NCBI GenBank assembly: GCA_016293925.1
Contig: JAEDCX010000011.1
Coordinates: 1 to 42,263 of the forward strand
DNA: 42,263 bases
Source: Lachnospiraceae bacterium
GTDB lineage: Bacteria; Bacillota; Clostridia; Lachnospirales; Lachnospiraceae
Reading direction: 5' to 3'
Below the pieces are notes generated by a model, which saw only the letters and a list, made by a program, of their open reading frames with translations, ran no database searches and had not been told where the DNA came from. Shown here piece after piece: positions 34,951-41,533 of this stretch; the first letter of the stretch is position 1, and every line of letters starts with the position of its first letter. The translations under genes and the position numbers were made by a program.

Positions 34951-35163
34951 GGATGACTGTTGTGTAATTGCATGCAATACACTCTGTGAAGGATTTTCAT
35001 GATTGCTGTGAGGTGATACATATAAGGTATCTTATCCTGACGCTTCCTGAGCATAAATCAAGTCGGGGAGTCAAACTTCGGAATAAGAATCGAAGCCCAT
35101 CGTATCGGCAATGCATTGAATGGTGAGAATCAAAAGAACCACATCAGAGATGTGGTTCTTTTA
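34951..35163 (+). ncRNA. Candidate small non-coding RNA, about 210 nt
   Basis: The 310-base gap behind citrate synthase holds no plausible protein gene. It has a promoter-like element (34916-34944), a long-range helix (34992-35004 with 35119-35131, 12 pairs with one mismatch) that closes a domain of about 115 bases, local hairpins (for example CTTCG/CGAAG at 35076-35080 and 35091-35095), a near-palindrome around ATTGCATGCAAT (34962-34982), and a perfect terminator hairpin at 35132-35162. That is the architecture of an independent small RNA. I do not recognise it as 6S, SRP, tmRNA or a riboswitch. Alternatively it is the long 3' end of the citrate synthase message. Confidence 0.35.
35132..35162. 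terminator. Bidirectional intrinsic terminator between candidate RNA/gltA and tRNA genes
   Basis: A perfect 14-base stem (35132-35145 with 35149-35162) and a 3-base loop. One arm ends in TTTT on each strand, so it can stop rightward transcription from gltA or the candidate small RNA and leftward transcription of the tRNA genes. Confidence 0.85.
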
Positions 35164-35164
35164 G

Positions 35165-35238
35165 TAGCGAGAGGGGGATTCGAACCCTCGACACCACGGG
35201 TATGAACCGTGTGCTCTAGCCAACTGAGCTATCTCGCC
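35165..35238 (-). tRNA. tRNA-Met (anticodon CAT)
   Basis: A 74-base cloverleaf. The acceptor stem GGCGAGA pairs with TCTCGCT, D-arm TAGCTCAGTTGGCTAGAGC, anticodon loop with CAT, T-loop GGTTCGAATCC, discriminator A; CCA is not encoded. A CAT anticodon can also be tRNA-Ile2 after lysidine modification; the sequence alone does not fully exclude this. It lies 15 bases after tRNA-Val in the same transcript. Confidence 0.93.
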
Positions 35239-35253
35239 ATATAATATTGTAAA

Positions 35254-35326
35254 TGGGACCTATAGGGCTCGAACCTATGACCCTCTGCTTGTAAGGCAGA
35301 TGCTCTCCCAGCTGAGCTAAGATCCC
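35254..35326 (-). tRNA. tRNA-Val (anticodon TAC)
   Basis: A 73-base cloverleaf. The acceptor stem GGGATCT pairs with AGGTCCC (one G-T pair), D-arm TAGCTCAGCTGGGAGAGC, anticodon loop CTTACAA with TAC, T-loop GGTTCGAGCCC, discriminator A, CCA not encoded. It is the first gene of the two-tRNA unit. Confidence 0.95.
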
Positions 35327-35357
35327 GCGCTGACAGGTTATCTTGACCTGCCTTGCT

Positions 35358-35386
35358 AGTGTACAATTATTCTGGGAATTTGTCAA
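35358..35386 (-). promoter_or_regulatory. Promoter of the tRNA-Val/tRNA-Met unit
   Basis: On the minus strand a perfect TTGACA (35381-35386), 17-base spacer and TACACT (35358-35363). The start would be about 25 bases before tRNA-Val. AT-rich sequence upstream could serve as an UP element. Confidence 0.75.
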
Positions 35387-35411
35387 TAATTATTTTACAA
35401 AAAGGAAACAA

Positions 35412-35432
35412 AAATATTTTGTGATAATATTT
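35412..35432. repeat. AT-rich inverted repeat upstream of the tRNA promoter
   Basis: AAATATT (35412-35418) and AATATTT (35426-35432) around a 7-base centre. It could be an operator or simply an AT-rich UP region. The stretch from 35433 to 35593 holds nothing else I can identify. Confidence 0.35.
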
Positions 35433-35593
35433 GGCAAAAGGAGAAAATACTATTTTCAGGAAGAAACATAATAGACAGGGAGAGATTGATCTTCCGGTTC
35501 CGGCCCAGTAGAGCGGTAGAGAAAGGCAAGAGAAAGACCAGGAAATTGTGATAAATGACGCATGAATGGGTGAAAAGTGCGCACAAACGGTCG

Positions 35594-35622
35594 TTGAGGG
35601 ATTGGCAAAAATATGCTATAAT
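35594..35622 (+). promoter_or_regulatory. Promoter of marR2-ispF
   Basis: TTGAGG (35594-35599), 17-base spacer and TATAAT (35617-35622) with an extended TGC before the -10 box. Confidence 0.75.
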
Positions 35623-35629
35623 CGAAAAG

Positions 35630-35643
35630 GTTGACAGATCAAC
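35630..35643 (+). promoter_or_regulatory. Candidate MarR operator at the start of marR2
   Basis: GTTGA-CAGA-TCAAC is a 5-4-5 inverted repeat exactly at the expected transcription start. Position and form suit autorepression by the MarR protein encoded next. Confidence 0.5.
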
Positions 35644-35702
35644 AAGGACCGCGGTGGGATGGGAAACCAACCATGGTCAGGGGAGTAAAAGTGGGGGTAC
35701 CA

Positions 35703-36158
35703 ATGATGAATCGATTTGAAACATTTGCCGTCTTAGTGGCGGATTTGAACCGATGCCTGCAGAAAATAAAAGAGACAGAGATGCGTAAGCTGGGATTGAA
35801 GGCCGGGCATACCATGTGTCTGTACCATCTCGGACAGCACCGGGAAGGAATCACGGCCACGCAGTTGGCTGGCTTCTGCAGGGAGGATAAAGCTGCGATT
35901 TCCAGGAATCTGACACAGTTAATGGAGAGAGGTCTGGTCAGAAGGGATGAACAGGGGGACAAACGTTCCTACAGAACGCTGCTGTTTCTGACTGAGGAAG
36001 GATTGGCGGTAGCAGACCGGGTTGAGCAGATGATGAACACTGCATTGACGATCGGAGGAGAAGGACTGACAGACGAACGGAAGGAAACATTTCACGAGTC
36101 CATGGAGATTATCATTGCAAATCTGACCGAATATTTGAAGCGGCAGGAGATGCTGTAA
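35703..36158 (+). CDS. MarR family regulator upstream of ispF
   Basis: The winged-helix protein has about 151 residues. The DNA-binding part is at residues about 45-95: ITATQLAGFCREDKAAISRNLTQLMERGLV, followed by the wing DEQGDKRSYRTLLFLTEEG with the RR/KRS pattern of MarR wings. The helices at both ends form the dimer interface. ATG 35703 (or the adjacent 35706) is preferred although the ribosome site GTGGGGG is poor; ATG 35673 is an alternative. The in-frame TTG at 35631 lies at the transcription start and is excluded. ispF starts 42 bases after its stop, so the two may be one transcript. The effector is unknown. Confidence 0.9.
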   Translation: MMNRFETFAVLVADLNRCLQKIKETEMRKLGLKAGHTMCLYHLGQHREGITATQLAGFCREDKAAISRNLTQLMERGLVRRDEQGDKRSYRTLLFLTEEGLAVADRVEQMMNTALTIGGEGLTDERKETFHESMEIIIANLTEYLKRQEML

Positions 36159-36200
36159 TCCATGGAACGTGCTTTTGACAGGAAACGGAGGTTCGTATTG

Positions 36201-36752
36201 ATGAGAATTGGAACGGGCTATGATGTGCATCGCTTAACCGAGGGCAGGAAGCTGATTGTGGGGGGCGTGACGATCCCCTATGAGAAGGGACTGTTGGGAC
36301 ATTCGGATGCGGATGTATTGGTGCATGCCATAATGGACGCCCTTCTGGGGGCGGCAGCACTGGGAGATATCGGCAAATTATTCCCGGACAGTGATGACAG
36401 GTATAAAGGCATTTCCAGCATGGTTCTGCTGGAGCATGTGCGCTGTGCACTGGAGGAAAACTTCTGGATGATTGAGAATGTGGATGCCACCATTATTGCG
36501 CAGGCACCGAAATTCAGACCTTATATTGACAGTATGCGGCAGAATATCGCCGCCGCACTGCAGATTGACATCTCACAGGTCAGTGTGAAAGCCACAACGG
36601 AGGAAGGTCTGGGATTCACCGGGGCGGGAGAGGGAATTGCCGCCCAGGCGGTCTGTCTTCTGAATTCTCCCCTGCAGTTTGCCACCATGGATGTCGGATC
36701 GGAACACAGCTCCGGCGATTGCGGAAACTGTCCCGGTTGTGGGAAGAAATAG
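36201..36752 (+). CDS. ispF: 2-C-methyl-D-erythritol 2,4-cyclodiphosphate synthase
   Basis: The 183-residue enzyme forms MEcPP in the non-mevalonate isoprenoid pathway. Zinc ligands D8 and H10 (GYDVHRL) and H42 (VHAIMDALLGAAALGDIG) are present, as are FPDSD and the C-terminal TTEEGLGFTGAGEGIAA. IspF is usually near 157 residues. This one has about 25 extra residues ending in a cysteine-rich tail, CGNCPGCGKK, which looks like a metal knuckle and is not part of the core. ATG 36201 follows GGAGG at 9 bases. It follows marR2; ispD, often adjacent or fused, is absent here. No terminator separates it from the T-box promoter. Confidence 0.95.
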   Translation: MRIGTGYDVHRLTEGRKLIVGGVTIPYEKGLLGHSDADVLVHAIMDALLGAAALGDIGKLFPDSDDRYKGISSMVLLEHVRCALEENFWMIENVDATIIAQAPKFRPYIDSMRQNIAAALQIDISQVSVKATTEEGLGFTGAGEGIAAQAVCLLNSPLQFATMDVGSEHSSGDCGNCPGCGKK

Positions 36753-36774
36753 ATCATACATAGCAAAGATTCAG

Positions 36775-36803
36775 TTGACTTTTTTCGCATTTTAGCATAC
36801 TAT
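36775..36803 (+). promoter_or_regulatory. Promoter of the cysE T-box leader
   Basis: TTGACT (36775-36780), 17-base spacer and TACTAT (36798-36803). Transcription would begin near 36810, just before the first T-box helix. Confidence 0.75.
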
Positions 36804-36809
36804 TTAGGA

Positions 36810-37076
36810 AGACTAGAAAGCGATGAACGAAGAGAGTAGATGGAAGGAAAACGCCAGAGAGGGATTGTCACCGGCTGAGAGCAGTCCTCGCGGGAATTCG
36901 ATCGAAGTGCATTCGGGAGCTGATTCTGTGAATATGGGAATTGCAGAAGGCAGTTCGCCAGTAACAGGATACGTGTGACGGCGTTATACGTTTTGAGTGC
37001 GGAACGATTCGTTCCGAATGAGAGTGGGACCACGGGAAATCGCCTCTTGCTGATCATATCGGCAGGAGGTTTTTTT
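36810..37076 (+). promoter_or_regulatory. T-box riboswitch, probably cysteine-specific, upstream of cysE-cysS
   Basis: The 325-base gap before cysE is a T-box leader. Stem I elements are seen from about 36820: GATGAACGAAGAGAGTAG at the base, an AGAGAG turn (36856 region) and GGCTGAGAG opposite. The specifier loop on the 3' side reads GAAG-TGC-ATTC, so the codon is TGC (36908-36910), cysteine. A stem III hairpin GGAACG/CGTTCC is at 37001-37015. The T-box core TGGGACCACGG is at 37025-37035, and a terminator follows at 37043-37076. Uncharged tRNA-Cys should pair with the TGGG bulge and allow read-through. The downstream genes cysE and cysS match this specificity. The fourth bulge base is G, which would need a wobble with U73 of tRNA-Cys. 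Confidence 0.93.
37043..37076 (+). terminator. T-box terminator that also contains the cysE ribosome binding site
   Basis: A 12-base stem (37043-37054 with 37058-37069, two G-T pairs), 3-base loop and seven T residues (37070-37076). The right arm includes AGGAGG (37064-37069), the Shine-Dalgarno of cysE, whose ATG begins at 37078. Confidence 0.93.
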
Positions 37077-37077
37077 G

Positions 37078-37743
37078 ATGGGATTCATACAAACAGTCAA
37101 GAAGGAAATTAATGTAATCCGGGAGCGGGATCCTGCAATTCATTCGAACATGGAGGTCTTTCTCTACCCAAGCTTCCGAGTACTTCTGAAATATCGTAGA
37201 GCGCATAAGCATTACCTGAAAGGGCACTATTTCAGGGCGAGATGGATCAGTCAGAGAGCGGCGCGGAAGACCGGAATCGAGATTCATCCCGGGGCAACGA
37301 TCGGCGAGGGATTGTTCATCGATCACGGGAACGGAGTGATCATCGGAGAGACGACGATCATCGGGGACAACTGTACCCTGTATCAGGGAGTTACACTGGG
37401 CGGTACCGGCAAAGAGCAGGGAAAGAGACATCCGACTCTGGGCAATAATGTGATGGTCAGTGCGGGCGCCAAGGTGCTGGGGTCCTTTACCATAGGGGAC
37501 AATTCCAAAATCGGTGCCGGAAGTGTGGTTCTGGAAGAGGTGCCGCCGAACTCCACGGTGGTGGGAGTTCCCGGGCATGTGGTTAAGCGGGATAATATCC
37601 GACTGCCGCAGGAGGAACTGGATCAGACCCATCTGCCGGATCCGGTGGAGGAAGAGATTGCGGCGCTGCGCAGGGAGAACGCAGAGCTGATAGAGAGAGT
37701 GCTGCGGCTGGAACAACAGATCAACGAGAGAATGGGAGGATGA
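37078..37743 (+). CDS. cysE: Serine O-acetyltransferase
   Basis: The 221-residue enzyme acetylates serine for cysteine synthesis. An N-terminal helical region (1-65) is followed by left-handed beta-helix hexapeptide repeats (HPGATIGEG, IDHGNGVIIGE, CTLYQGVTLGGTG) with the catalytic histidine in DHGNGV, and a C-terminal coiled-coil tail (about 180-221). The start is ATG 37078, whose AGGAGG is in the terminator stem of the T-box; the TTG three bases earlier is part of the T-run. cysS begins 7 bases after its stop. Expression should rise when charged tRNA-Cys falls. Confidence 0.96.
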   Translation: MGFIQTVKKEINVIRERDPAIHSNMEVFLYPSFRVLLKYRRAHKHYLKGHYFRARWISQRAARKTGIEIHPGATIGEGLFIDHGNGVIIGETTIIGDNCTLYQGVTLGGTGKEQGKRHPTLGNNVMVSAGAKVLGSFTIGDNSKIGAGSVVLEEVPPNSTVVGVPGHVVKRDNIRLPQEELDQTHLPDPVEEEIAALRRENAELIERVLRLEQQINERMGG

Positions 37744-37750
37744 CGATAGT

Positions 37751-39160
37751 ATGAAAATCTACAATACATTATCCAGGAGAAAAGAAGAATTCGTACCGAT
37801 TGAACCCGGTAAGGTGAGGATGTACGTCTGCGGACCTACCGTATACAACCTGATTCATATCGGAAATGCACGACCGATGATCGTGTTCGATACGTTCAGA
37901 AGATATCTGGAATACAAAGGCTATGAGGTCAACTACGTATCGAACTTTACCGATGTGGATGATAAGATCATCAAAGCTGCCATCCAGGAGGGCGTGGATG
38001 CTTCCGTGATCTCAGAGCGATATATTGCAGAGTGCAAGAAGGATATGGAAGCCATGAACGTGAAGCCGGCAACCACACATCCGAAGGCAACGGAGGAGAT
38101 CCGGGGCATGCTGGATATGATCCGTACACTGATTGAGAAGGGGCATGCCTATGTGGCCGAGGACGGAACGGTCTATTACCGTACCAGAAGCTTCAAGGAG
38201 TATGGTAAATTGTCCCACAAGAATCTGGATGATCTTCAGGGAGGCAATCGTTCTCTTCTGGTATCCGGGGAGGACCAGAAGGAGGATCCGTTGGATTTCG
38301 TTCTCTGGAAGCCGAAAAAAGAAGGAGAGCCGTACTGGACCTCTCCATGGTGTGACGGTCGGCCCGGCTGGCATATTGAGTGTTCTGTCATGAGTAAGAG
38401 ATATCTGGGGGATGAGATCGATATCCATGCGGGAGGCGAAGACCTGATTTTCCCGCATCACGAGAACGAGATTGCCCAGAGCGAAGCATGCAACGGCAAG
38501 ATTTTCGCCCGTTACTGGATGCACAATGCGTTCCTGAATATTGATAACCGGAAAATGAGTAAGTCTCTGGGAAATTTCTTTACCGTACGGGACATCAGTG
38601 AGAAATACGACCTTCAGGTACTTCGGTTCTTCATGCTCAGCGCCCATTACAGGAGTCCGCTGAATTTCAGTGCAGATCTGATGCAGGCTGCCAAGAACGG
38701 ACTGGAGCGTATCACCACCGCTGCGAAGAATCTGGCATACCGGCAGGAGAATGGAGCTGCCGGAGAGATGACGGTGGAAGAGCAGGCGCTTGTGGAACAG
38801 AGCAGGGATTTCGTTACCAAGTTTGAAGCAGCAATGGATGATGATGCCAATACTGCAGATGCATTGTCTGCGATTTTCGAACTTGTCAAATTTGCAAACG
38901 CCAATGTGTCCGAAGGGACGACGGCGGCATTTGCGGCAGCACTGTACGATACGCTGAAGATGCTTGCGGATGTGATGGGCATTATTCTGGAGCAGGAGGA
39001 AGAACTTCTGGATGCGGATATCGAGGCGTTGATTGCGGAGCGACAGGCGGCGCGTAAGGAGAAAAACTTCGCGAGAGCAGACGAGATCCGGAATACATTG
39101 CTGGAGAAAGGTATTGTTCTAGAGGATACACGTGAGGGTGTGAAATGGAAGAGAGCATGA
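37751..39160 (+). CDS. cysS: Cysteinyl-tRNA synthetase
   Basis: The 469-residue class I synthetase has the zinc ligand C27 (MYVCGPTVYN), the HIGH-like HIGNARP motif near residue 38, the WHIECS and HAGGEDLIFPHHENE zinc-site segments, and KMSKS at 268-272. The C-terminal helical DALR-type domain follows. Length is normal. It lies 7 bases after cysE under the same T-box and overlaps mrnC by 16 bases. Its ribosome site GGGAGGA lies across the end of cysE. Confidence 0.98.
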   Translation: MKIYNTLSRRKEEFVPIEPGKVRMYVCGPTVYNLIHIGNARPMIVFDTFRRYLEYKGYEVNYVSNFTDVDDKIIKAAIQEGVDASVISERYIAECKKDMEAMNVKPATTHPKATEEIRGMLDMIRTLIEKGHAYVAEDGTVYYRTRSFKEYGKLSHKNLDDLQGGNRSLLVSGEDQKEDPLDFVLWKPKKEGEPYWTSPWCDGRPGWHIECSVMSKRYLGDEIDIHAGGEDLIFPHHENEIAQSEACNGKIFARYWMHNAFLNIDNRKMSKSLGNFFTVRDISEKYDLQVLRFFMLSAHYRSPLNFSADLMQAAKNGLERITTAAKNLAYRQENGAAGEMTVEEQALVEQSRDFVTKFEAAMDDDANTADALSAIFELVKFANANVSEGTTAAFAAALYDTLKMLADVMGIILEQEEELLDADIEALIAERQAARKEKNFARADEIRNTLLEKGIVLEDTREGVKWKRA

Positions 39161-39597
39161 TGTTCCTGACAGAACTGAGGGAAAACTTCGGAACGGCGGG
39201 GAAAGATATCCGGACCTATAATCCGGTCACATTGGCGTATATCGGTGACTGTGTGTATGAACTGGTGATCAGGACATTGATCATGGATCAGGGAAATCAG
39301 GCTGTCAATACCATGAACAAGCGGAAGGTCTCTTTGGTGAAGGCGGAGACTCAGGCGCTGATGGCAAATGCGATCCTGGATCGCCTCACGGAGGAAGAAC
39401 AGTCTGTTTACCGGAGAGGGAAAAATGCCAAGACCAACACCATGTCCAAAAGTTCCACCGCATCAGAATATCATCAGGCCACCGGGATGGAGGCATTGAT
39501 CGGATATCTGTATCTGACGGGACAGCAGACAAGGCTGCTTCAGGTTATGAAGATGGGGTTGGAGACGATAGAAGGAGGAAGCGGATTGTGGGAGTAA
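39145..39597 (+). CDS. mrnC: Mini-ribonuclease III
   Basis: The 150-residue protein is an RNase III domain without the double-stranded RNA-binding domain, the enzyme that matures 23S rRNA ends in Firmicutes. The catalytic signature YIGDCVYE contains D35; the second acidic segment is GMEALIGYLYLTG (about residues 112-124). The family helix NKRKVSLVKAETQA is present. ATG 39145 has GAGGG upstream and lies inside cysS. Its end overlaps rlmB by 10 bases. Confidence 0.95.
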   Translation: MEESMMFLTELRENFGTAGKDIRTYNPVTLAYIGDCVYELVIRTLIMDQGNQAVNTMNKRKVSLVKAETQALMANAILDRLTEEEQSVYRRGKNAKTNTMSKSSTASEYHQATGMEALIGYLYLTGQQTRLLQVMKMGLETIEGGSGLWE

Positions 39598-40331
39598 CGG
39601 AATCTGTCATCGAAGGTCGGAATGCCGTAATAGAGGCATTTCGTGCAGCCAAGACAATTGACAAACTATATATTCTGGACGGTTGTCAGGACGGACCCAT
39701 GATGACCATCCGGCGGGAAGCCAAGAAAGCCGGAACCCTGGTTCGATATGTGGATAGGGAACGTCTGGATCAGATGTCCCAGACCGGTAAGCATCAGGGG
39801 GTCATTGCGACTGTGGCAGCGTATGAGTATGCGGAGGTGGAGGATATTCTGGCTGCGGCCAGGACACGCAATGAGGAACCGTTTCTGGTTCTGTTGGACA
39901 ATATTGAGGATCCGCACAATCTGGGTGCCATTATTCGAACTGCCAATCTGGCAGGGGCGCATGGTGTGATTATTCCCAAGAACCGTGCGGTGGGGCTGAC
40001 CGCCACGGTTGCGAGAACCAGTGCGGGTGCACTGCACTATACGCCGGTTGCCAGAGTAACGAACCTTGCAAAGACGATGGAGGATCTGAAGAAAGAAGGA
40101 TTGTGGTTTGTCTGTGCGGATATGGACGGCACATCTATGTATGATCTGAACCTGACCGGTGCCATTGGTCTTGTGATCGGTAATGAAGGCGAGGGCGTGG
40201 GCCGTCTCGTGAAGGAGAAGTGCGATTATGTTGCATCGATTCCCATGAAGGGTAATATTGATTCCCTGAATGCATCGGTAGCGGCAGGCGTTATGGCATA
40301 CGAGATTGTGAGACAGCGGCTCGGAAAGTAG
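39588..40331 (+). CDS. rlmB: 23S rRNA (guanosine-2'-O-)-methyltransferase RlmB, TrmH/SPOUT family
   Basis: The 247-residue protein has an N-terminal substrate-binding domain (1-75, IEGRNAVIEAF) and a SPOUT methyltransferase domain. The three motifs are LDNIEDPHNLGAIIRTA (about residues 103-119), IGNEGEGVGRL, and IPMKGNIDSLNASVAAGV, which forms the SAM-binding knot. It should methylate G2251 of 23S rRNA. GTG 39588 has AGGAGG at 9 bases; no in-frame ATG gives a better start. It overlaps mrnC and precedes sigH by 18 bases. Other TrmH-type specificities cannot be fully excluded. Confidence 0.93.
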   Translation: MGVTESVIEGRNAVIEAFRAAKTIDKLYILDGCQDGPMMTIRREAKKAGTLVRYVDRERLDQMSQTGKHQGVIATVAAYEYAEVEDILAAARTRNEEPFLVLLDNIEDPHNLGAIIRTANLAGAHGVIIPKNRAVGLTATVARTSAGALHYTPVARVTNLAKTMEDLKKEGLWFVCADMDGTSMYDLNLTGAIGLVIGNEGEGVGRLVKEKCDYVASIPMKGNIDSLNASVAAGVMAYEIVRQRLGK

Positions 40332-40349
40332 TGAGAGGATTGTAAGCGA

Positions 40350-40970
40350 TTGAACAAAATGAGCACAGCATATGAGAACTGCACAGATGAAGAACTGATC
40401 GTCCGCATGCGGGAGGGTGAATCCCAGATCGTGGATTACATTATGATGAAATACAAGAATCTGGTGCGCAGTAAGGCAAAGGCAATGTTCATCCTGGGAG
40501 CCGATACAGAGGATCTGATTCAGGAAGGGATGATCGGACTGTTCAAAGCCGTACAGGATTATGATACGGGAAGAGATGCAAGCTTCAATACCTTTGCGGA
40601 GCTGTGTGTGTCCAGGCAGATGTATACTGCGATTCAGTCCTCGGCACGCAAGAAGCATGCGCCGTTGAATAATTATATTTCCCTCTACATGGGAACGGAT
40701 GGGAATGGCGAAGAGGATCCGGACGCCAGTCTGGTCAATGCGCTTGCGTCAGCCATGGATAAGAATCCGGAGCAGATTTTGATCGATCATGAGAATTTTC
40801 AGCGACTGAGGGCATATATCGACAGAGAACTCAGTCCCTTTGAAAAGCAGGTTCTGGAATTAAAACTGACAGGAATGAATTATGTGGAGATTGCCAGAGT
40901 GCTGGGCAAGGATGAGAAGTCAACGGACAATGCCCTGCAGAGAATCAAAACAAAACTAAAAAAGATCTGA
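40350..40970 (+). CDS. sigH: RNA polymerase sigma factor, SigH type
   Basis: The 206-residue sigma-70 family protein has region 2 with EDLIQEGMIGLFKAVQDYD (about residues 50-70) and the SFNTFAELCVSRQM -10-binding helix, and region 4 with YVEIARVLGKDEKSTDNALQRIKTKL at the C-terminus. Gene position after rlmB matches sigH of Bacillus, the early stationary and sporulation sigma factor. TTG 40350 is the probable start (AGAGG 11 bases upstream); ATG 40359 is an alternative without a good site. The stop codon lies inside the terminator stem. Confidence 0.92.
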   Translation: MNKMSTAYENCTDEELIVRMREGESQIVDYIMMKYKNLVRSKAKAMFILGADTEDLIQEGMIGLFKAVQDYDTGRDASFNTFAELCVSRQMYTAIQSSARKKHAPLNNYISLYMGTDGNGEEDPDASLVNALASAMDKNPEQILIDHENFQRLRAYIDRELSPFEKQVLELKLTGMNYVEIARVLGKDEKSTDNALQRIKTKLKKI

Positions 40971-40995
40971 ACCGTGGGGGTTCGGATCTTTTTTT
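40958..40995 (+). terminator. Intrinsic terminator after sigH
   Basis: A 15-base stem (40959-40973 with 40979-40993, one G-T pair), 5-base loop and T-run. It closes the cysE-sigH unit and includes the sigH stop codon. Confidence 0.93.
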
Positions 40996-41057
40996 GAGTG
41001 CACCTGGCGGATGCACATGGTCATACAAGCATTTGGTGTCATTGTCAGGAACCGGTG

Positions 41058-41381
41058 TCATTGTTCGGCATCGGTGCTGGATTCCGGATCATTTTGTGCC
41101 GTAGCATCCGTCTTATCGGAGACAGAATCGTCACCCCGATCCGGGAAAACGGTTGCAATTGTTTCTTTACGCCGGAACTGTCCGTAGCACCAGATCCATA
41201 TCCAGATCAGAATCGGCATGAAAATGGCGGCCACCAGACAGGCCCATGCAAGGCGGTCGGAGCCAGGAAAAGTAATAAAACGAAAGAGCAGGGAACATAC
41301 GGTAAGTGCCAGCAGCAGGATGACGCCAAGCATAGCCATGACTCTCTGGAATTTCGTATAGGATGAATTCGGTGCGCTCAT
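41058..41381 (-). CDS. Small two-helix membrane protein (107 aa)
   Basis: There are two hydrophobic segments (about residues 14-36 and 45-66, the second rich in tryptophan: WIWIWCYG), with a short polar loop between them and a hydrophilic, acidic C-terminal tail of about 35 residues (DSVSDKTDATAQ). No known domain is recognised. The start has AGGGAGG upstream and a clear promoter lies at 41422-41450. It is convergent with sigH. Function is unknown. Confidence 0.85.
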   Translation of the reverse strand: MSAPNSSYTKFQRVMAMLGVILLLALTVCSLLFRFITFPGSDRLAWACLVAAIFMPILIWIWIWCYGQFRRKETIATVFPDRGDDSVSDKTDATAQNDPESSTDAEQ

Positions 41382-41421
41382 GTGAGGATCCTCCCTATCG
41401 GCTTAATTCTGATTTGCATTC

Positions 41422-41450
41422 ATTATATCTTTTTCTGGATGATTTGGCAA
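41422..41450 (-). promoter_or_regulatory. Promoter of the small membrane protein gene
   Basis: On the minus strand TTGCCA (41445-41450), 17-base spacer and perfect TATAAT (41422-41427). The leader would be about 35 bases. Confidence 0.75.
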
Positions 41451-41476
41451 TTGCGGAACCGAGATTACATGAGGAA

Positions 41477-41501
41477 AGCCGGCTGCAGAATACAGCCGGC
41501 T
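41477..41501. repeat. Perfect 9-base hairpin in the 41382-41665 gap
   Basis: AGCCGGCTG (41477-41485) and CAGCCGGCT (41493-41501) with a 7-base loop. No T-run follows on either strand, so terminator function is doubtful. It lies 20 bases before two ribosome-site-like purine runs. Confidence 0.55.
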
Positions 41502-41533
41502 CAAAGGGGGAGGAAATCAAAGGAGGGGGTCCA

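Noticed and set aside
34612..34977. Minus-strand frame across the end of citrate synthase and the following gap
   Set aside because: Most of it is antisense to citrate synthase; no ribosome site and no family resemblance.
34951..35163. 6S RNA, SRP RNA or tmRNA in the gap after citrate synthase
   Set aside because: A CCTGAGC string recalls 6S RNA but is in the wrong place relative to the closing helix; the SRP tetraloop region and the tmRNA alanine acceptor and tag frame are not seen.
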